Assembly: GCA_947071955.1 (NCBI GenBank)
Contig: CAMTGL010000105.1
Coordinates: 1 to 7,247, forward strand
DNA from: an uncultured Plesiomonas sp.
Lineage (GTDB): Bacteria; Pseudomonadota; Gammaproteobacteria; Enterobacterales; CAMTGL01
Length of the DNA: 7,247 nt
Reading direction: 5' to 3'
This document shows positions 5,281 through 7,247 of this stretch, one piece after another; the first letter of the stretch is position 1; every line of letters begins with the position of its first letter. A program made the translations under genes and the position numbers. Under the pieces are notes generated by a model, which was not told where the DNA came from, ran no database searches, and saw only the letters and a list, made by a program, of their open reading frames with translations.

Positions 5281-5313
5281 AAAGCTGCTCTGGGAGTTCA
5301 GAGCAGGCTTTTT
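5281..5313. terminator. Hairpin downstream of yigL, better T-run on the plus side
   Basis: CTGCTCTG (5285-5292) and CAGAGCAG (5299-5306) pair perfectly around GGAGTT; AAAG and CTTT extend the stem past a single bulged G. On the plus strand TTTTT (5309-5313) follows, a good terminator tail, but no plus-strand gene precedes it. On the minus strand, where yigL needs a terminator, the stem is followed only by TTT and then C-residues. It is most likely the yigL terminator, imperfect in that direction. A weaker stem with AGACC/GGTCT arms (5371-5375, 5390-5394) lies even closer to the yigL stop. Confidence 0.5.
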
Positions 5314-5328
5314 CGATACCGCACATAT

Positions 5329-5367
5329 TGTACCGGAAAACTGTACCGGAAAATTGCACCGTAAAAT
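5329..5367. repeat. Three 13-bp tandem repeats (TGTACCGGAAAAC type)
   Basis: The units are TGTACCGGAAAAC (5329-5341), TGTACCGGAAAAT (5342-5354) and TGCACCGTAAAAT (5355-5367). They begin 36 bases beyond the yigL stop. I do not recognise the unit as a known binding site. The divergence of the third copy suggests the array is not brand new. Confidence 0.88.
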
Positions 5368-5402
5368 AAGAGACCGCTTGAGATAATAGGGTCTGAGTGC
5401 TG

Positions 5403-6203
5403 TTAGCTCAAAAAGAGTTTACGCAGATAGTGCGCGACGGCCTCATCACTGTTTTCACCGATCACTTCGCACTCAGGCAGGGTATCTTTCAGGCGTTGAT
5501 GTGCATTTTGCATGACACAGCCTTTGCCGACCATACTCAGCATTTCAACATCATTCATGCCATCACCAAACGCAATGCACTCTTGCAGTGTCAGCCCTTT
5601 AAGCGGCAGGATCTGTTCCAGCGCATGGCCTTTTGACACACCACCGGCCATTACCTCAAGGCACTCAGGCAGTGAAAAGCTGACATTCACCCGATCACCA
5701 AAACGGGCATTGATTGCCTCTTCTAGCGCCAGCAGTTGCTCGTGTTTGCCAAGGTAGAACACTTTGGCGATATCTTGGTGGTTTTCAACCATGGCCATAT
5801 CGACAATGCGACAGCAAAAACCGGTCTCTTCATGAAACTCAGCCAGCCACTCAACATCACGGTCAATACACCACTCATCACCCTGATAAACATTGGTGAT
5901 AATGTCGGGATTATTGTGTGCTAGCAGCATCAGATCGCGGGCAATTTCAGCGGGCAAGTCATGCTTGAACACCAGCTCTCCGGCGGTATTGTGTACCCGC
6001 GCACCGTTTGAGGTGACCATATAGGCATCGATACCCAAATTATCACGGATACGAGCGACATCAACATGATGGCGGCCAGTAGCAAAAATAAAACGCACAC
6101 CCTGCTCGGTCAGCAGATGTAAAGTTTCCGCAGTAAAAGGGGATACGCGGTGATCTGGGGTCAGTAAAGTTCCGTCCAGATCTGAGGCGACAACACGATA
6201 CAT
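5403..6203 (-). CDS. yigL: HAD-family sugar-phosphate/pyridoxal-phosphate phosphatase YigL
   Basis: YigL is a cytoplasmic Mg2+-dependent HAD phosphatase of the Cof type (IIB) that dephosphorylates sugar phosphates and pyridoxal phosphate; in E. coli it relieves glucose-phosphate stress and its mRNA, made as pldB-yigL, is activated by the small RNA SgrS. The 266-residue product has the same length as E. coli YigL. The HAD motifs are complete: motif I DLDGT (Asp8 nucleophile, Asp10), motif II FATGR (Thr42), motif III SKGHAL (Lys191) and motif IV GDGMND (213-218, metal-binding Asp214 and Asp218). The cap domain lies between about 85 and 185 and its segment 112-145 is less like E. coli than the rest. 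The ATG at 6203 gives the invariant MYxVVASDLDGT start; AGAG about nine bases upstream is a weak ribosome-binding site. It follows pldB after 132 bp, wider than in E. coli as I recall, and has its own candidate promoter there. Confidence 0.94.
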   Translation of the reverse strand: MYRVVASDLDGTLLTPDHRVSPFTAETLHLLTEQGVRFIFATGRHHVDVARIRDNLGIDAYMVTSNGARVHNTAGELVFKHDLPAEIARDLMLLAHNNPDIITNVYQGDEWCIDRDVEWLAEFHEETGFCCRIVDMAMVENHQDIAKVFYLGKHEQLLALEEAINARFGDRVNVSFSLPECLEVMAGGVSKGHALEQILPLKGLTLQECIAFGDGMNDVEMLSMVGKGCVMQNAHQRLKDTLPECEVIGENSDEAVAHYLRKLFLS

Positions 6204-6224
6204 AGTGACATACTCTGGTTACCG

Positions 6225-6311
6225 AAAAAGTGAGGCCTACAGTATACCCGCTGGTGTGAGGCTGTCTGTTGATATGACCAATTCTCACTCGATAGGGTGA
6301 TCAGCCTCACT
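6225..6311 (-). other. Three-part inverted repeat between pldB and yigL (possible attenuator)
   Basis: On the minus strand segment A, AGTGAGGCTG (6311-6302), can pair with segment B, CAGCCTCAC (6264-6256; nine bp), or with segment C, GCCTCACT (6236-6229; eight bp), which is followed directly by TTTT to make a T-tailed stem end (6229-6225). The two pairings exclude each other. Both loops are long (about 37 and 67 bases), which lowers the likelihood of a true terminator/antiterminator switch. Confidence 0.35.
6241..6268 (-). promoter_or_regulatory. Candidate yigL promoter
   Basis: The minus strand has CAGACA (6268-6263, 4 of 6 for a -35), 16 bases, then TATACT (6246-6241, 5 of 6 for a -10). 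Transcription would begin near 6234 and give a leader of about 30 bases before the yigL ATG. This would allow yigL to be expressed apart from pldB. Confidence 0.45.
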
Positions 6312-6335
6312 AAACTTTCGCTATCAGCCAGCGGA

Positions 6336-7247
6336 TTAATGCGCTACAGACTGTGCGGAAAAAAAGTGCAGTACCTGTTGTAATGCCTCAACCCGTAGCG
6401 GATCTTGCTCAAACAGCAGCTCATGGTGAGCACCACTGATGGTCACCGGCGCACCGGTAGCACACGGATGCCCAGCACGTTTCATTGCCTGACAAAATAC
6501 GCGATGGGCTTTATTATCTACCACGGTATCTTCACTGCCTTGTAGCAGCAGCAATGGGGTTGTAATCGTACCGGCTTGTGCGATCGCCTGTTCTGCGCCC
6601 TGAACACTCTCACCAATCCAGTGCAGTGTCGGGCCGCCGAGCTGCACCTGCGGATGCGCGGCATACAGATCGCGAAACCACTGGTAGCGCGGCTGACTGT
6701 GGGTCAGGTCATTACCGGCAAACGGTGTTGCCAAATAAGGGCCGGTGCTCGGTGCATAGCCTTGATCATAGCGGGTAAATAATTTGGCAACCGTGGTCAG
6801 GGTTTTAACCTGCCACATCGGCATTGGAAACAAAATACCGTGCATCGGTGCTGACAGTGCGGCGGCGGTAAAATCGTGTGGATAGCGTGCCAGATACAGG
6901 CTCGATATTGCCCCGCCCATTGAGTGCGCCAGCAGATCTCGCTGAAGGTATGGCTTGCCGCGCGCCTGCTCTGCCTGTGTGAACAGCTGATCACGCACCG
7001 TTTTCATATCACTGACATAATCGCTAAAGTGCCGGACATACCCTTTTTGTGGATCGGGCAACAGACGGTCTGACAGCCCCTGTCCGCGATGATCAAACAA
7101 AAATACATCATAGCCCTGTAAAAACAGATCGTAGGCCAGCTCTTGATACTTCAGGTAAGTCTCTAGGCGACCATTGACAACCAGTATCGCCTTATCGTGA
7201 TCCGGCGCAGTAAATCGGATCGCACTCAAGCGAAGGTTATCTTTCCC
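6336..7247 (-). CDS. pldB: Lysophospholipase L2 (partial, N-terminus off window)
   Basis: PldB removes the remaining acyl chain from lysophospholipids such as 2-acyl-lysophosphatidylethanolamine, working at the inner membrane; it is an alpha/beta hydrolase close to monoacylglycerol lipases. The frame is open to the right edge; 303 residues are visible and about 35 N-terminal residues are missing compared with 340 in E. coli. No ATG start is visible at this edge: the TTG at 7229 is an internal codon, since the upstream residues GKDNLR still align with the family. Numbering from the edge, the oxyanion-side HRGQG motif is at about 53-57, the nucleophile Ser109 lies in AHSMGG, and the acid and base of the triad are expected in GSEDTVVDN and GAHHELLFE near the C-terminus. 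The protein ends SAQSVAH. pldB precedes yigL as in E. coli, so a shared transcript is likely. Confidence 0.94.
   Translation of the reverse strand, partial: GKDNLRLSAIRFTAPDHDKAILVVNGRLETYLKYQELAYDLFLQGYDVFLFDHRGQGLSDRLLPDPQKGYVRHFSDYVSDMKTVRDQLFTQAEQARGKPYLQRDLLAHSMGGAISSLYLARYPHDFTAAALSAPMHGILFPMPMWQVKTLTTVAKLFTRYDQGYAPSTGPYLATPFAGNDLTHSQPRYQWFRDLYAAHPQVQLGGPTLHWIGESVQGAEQAIAQAGTITTPLLLLQGSEDTVVDNKAHRVFCQAMKRAGHPCATGAPVTISGAHHELLFEQDPLRVEALQQVLHFFSAQSVAH

Larger units (their letters stand above)
5126..5402. other. crcB-yigL intergenic region
   Basis: This 277-bp gap contains no convincing gene. Reading on the minus strand from yigL towards crcB, it holds a 13-bp triplicate, a strong hairpin, a 7-bp tandem repeat, an eight-T tract (5203-5210 as A on plus) and a nested inverted repeat just before the crcB ribosome-binding site. 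A crcB promoter must lie here if yigL transcripts stop at the hairpin; TAAAAT (read on the minus strand near 5222-5227) is a good -10 but has no convincing -35. Confidence 0.7.

Noticed and set aside
6204..6222. SgrS pairing site near the yigL start
   Set aside because: The bases GAGTATGTCACT faintly recall the SgrS target on ptsG, but the order does not allow a continuous seed pairing, and in E. coli the known site is inside pldB.
1..7247. CRISPR arrays, tRNA or rRNA genes, insertion sequences, phage or defence genes
   Set aside because: I saw no spaced direct repeats of CRISPR type, no tRNA-like cloverleaf, no transposase frame and no terminal inverted repeats with target duplications; all coding space is taken by housekeeping genes.

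Overview
The window looks like chromosomal DNA of a gamma-proteobacterium in the order Enterobacterales. The encoded proteins follow the Escherichia coli GlpA, GlpT, GlpQ, YigL and PldB sequences almost without gaps where I can align them from memory. The gene order (glp locus, then crcB, then yigL-pldB) is not that of E. coli. I suspect a Yersinia or close relative, but that is inference from overall feel and I could not search.

Layout. Positions 1-1104 (minus) hold the N-terminal two thirds of glpA, the FAD subunit of anaerobic glycerol-3-phosphate dehydrogenase. Positions 1105-1753 are a long divergent control region with a perfect CRP box, a second CRP-like box and a good GlpR operator candidate. 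glpT (1754-3100, plus) is the glycerol-3-phosphate/phosphate antiporter. A 282-bp gap follows with a perfect 12-bp hairpin, an intrinsic terminator, a 12-bp triplicate and a possible glpQ promoter. glpQ (3383-4492, plus) is the periplasmic glycerophosphodiester phosphodiesterase. Positions 4493-4744 hold several hairpins ending in a strong terminator shared with the convergent gene. crcB (4745-5125, minus) is a fluoride channel with a GTG start. Positions 5126-5402 are intergenic with two different short tandem-repeat arrays and hairpins. yigL (5403-6203, minus) is a HAD phosphatase. pldB (6336-7247, minus, N-terminus off the window) is lysophospholipase L2.

How it works together. GlpQ releases glycerol-3-phosphate (G3P) from glycerophosphodiesters in the periplasm, GlpT imports it in exchange for phosphate, and GlpA (with GlpB and GlpC, presumably just outside the left edge) oxidises it to dihydroxyacetone phosphate in anaerobic respiration. 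PldB makes glycerophosphodiesters from lysophospholipids, so the two ends of the window could be linked by lipid turnover, although PldB and GlpQ act in different compartments.

Nothing here is a clearly new system. The genes are well-known families and all look intact where visible. The points of interest are in the non-coding DNA: a glpT-glpQ gap that seems to uncouple an operon that is tight in E. coli, a hairpin-rich glpQ 3' region that could be a small RNA, three separate short tandem repeats, and a set of mutually exclusive inverted repeats between pldB and yigL.
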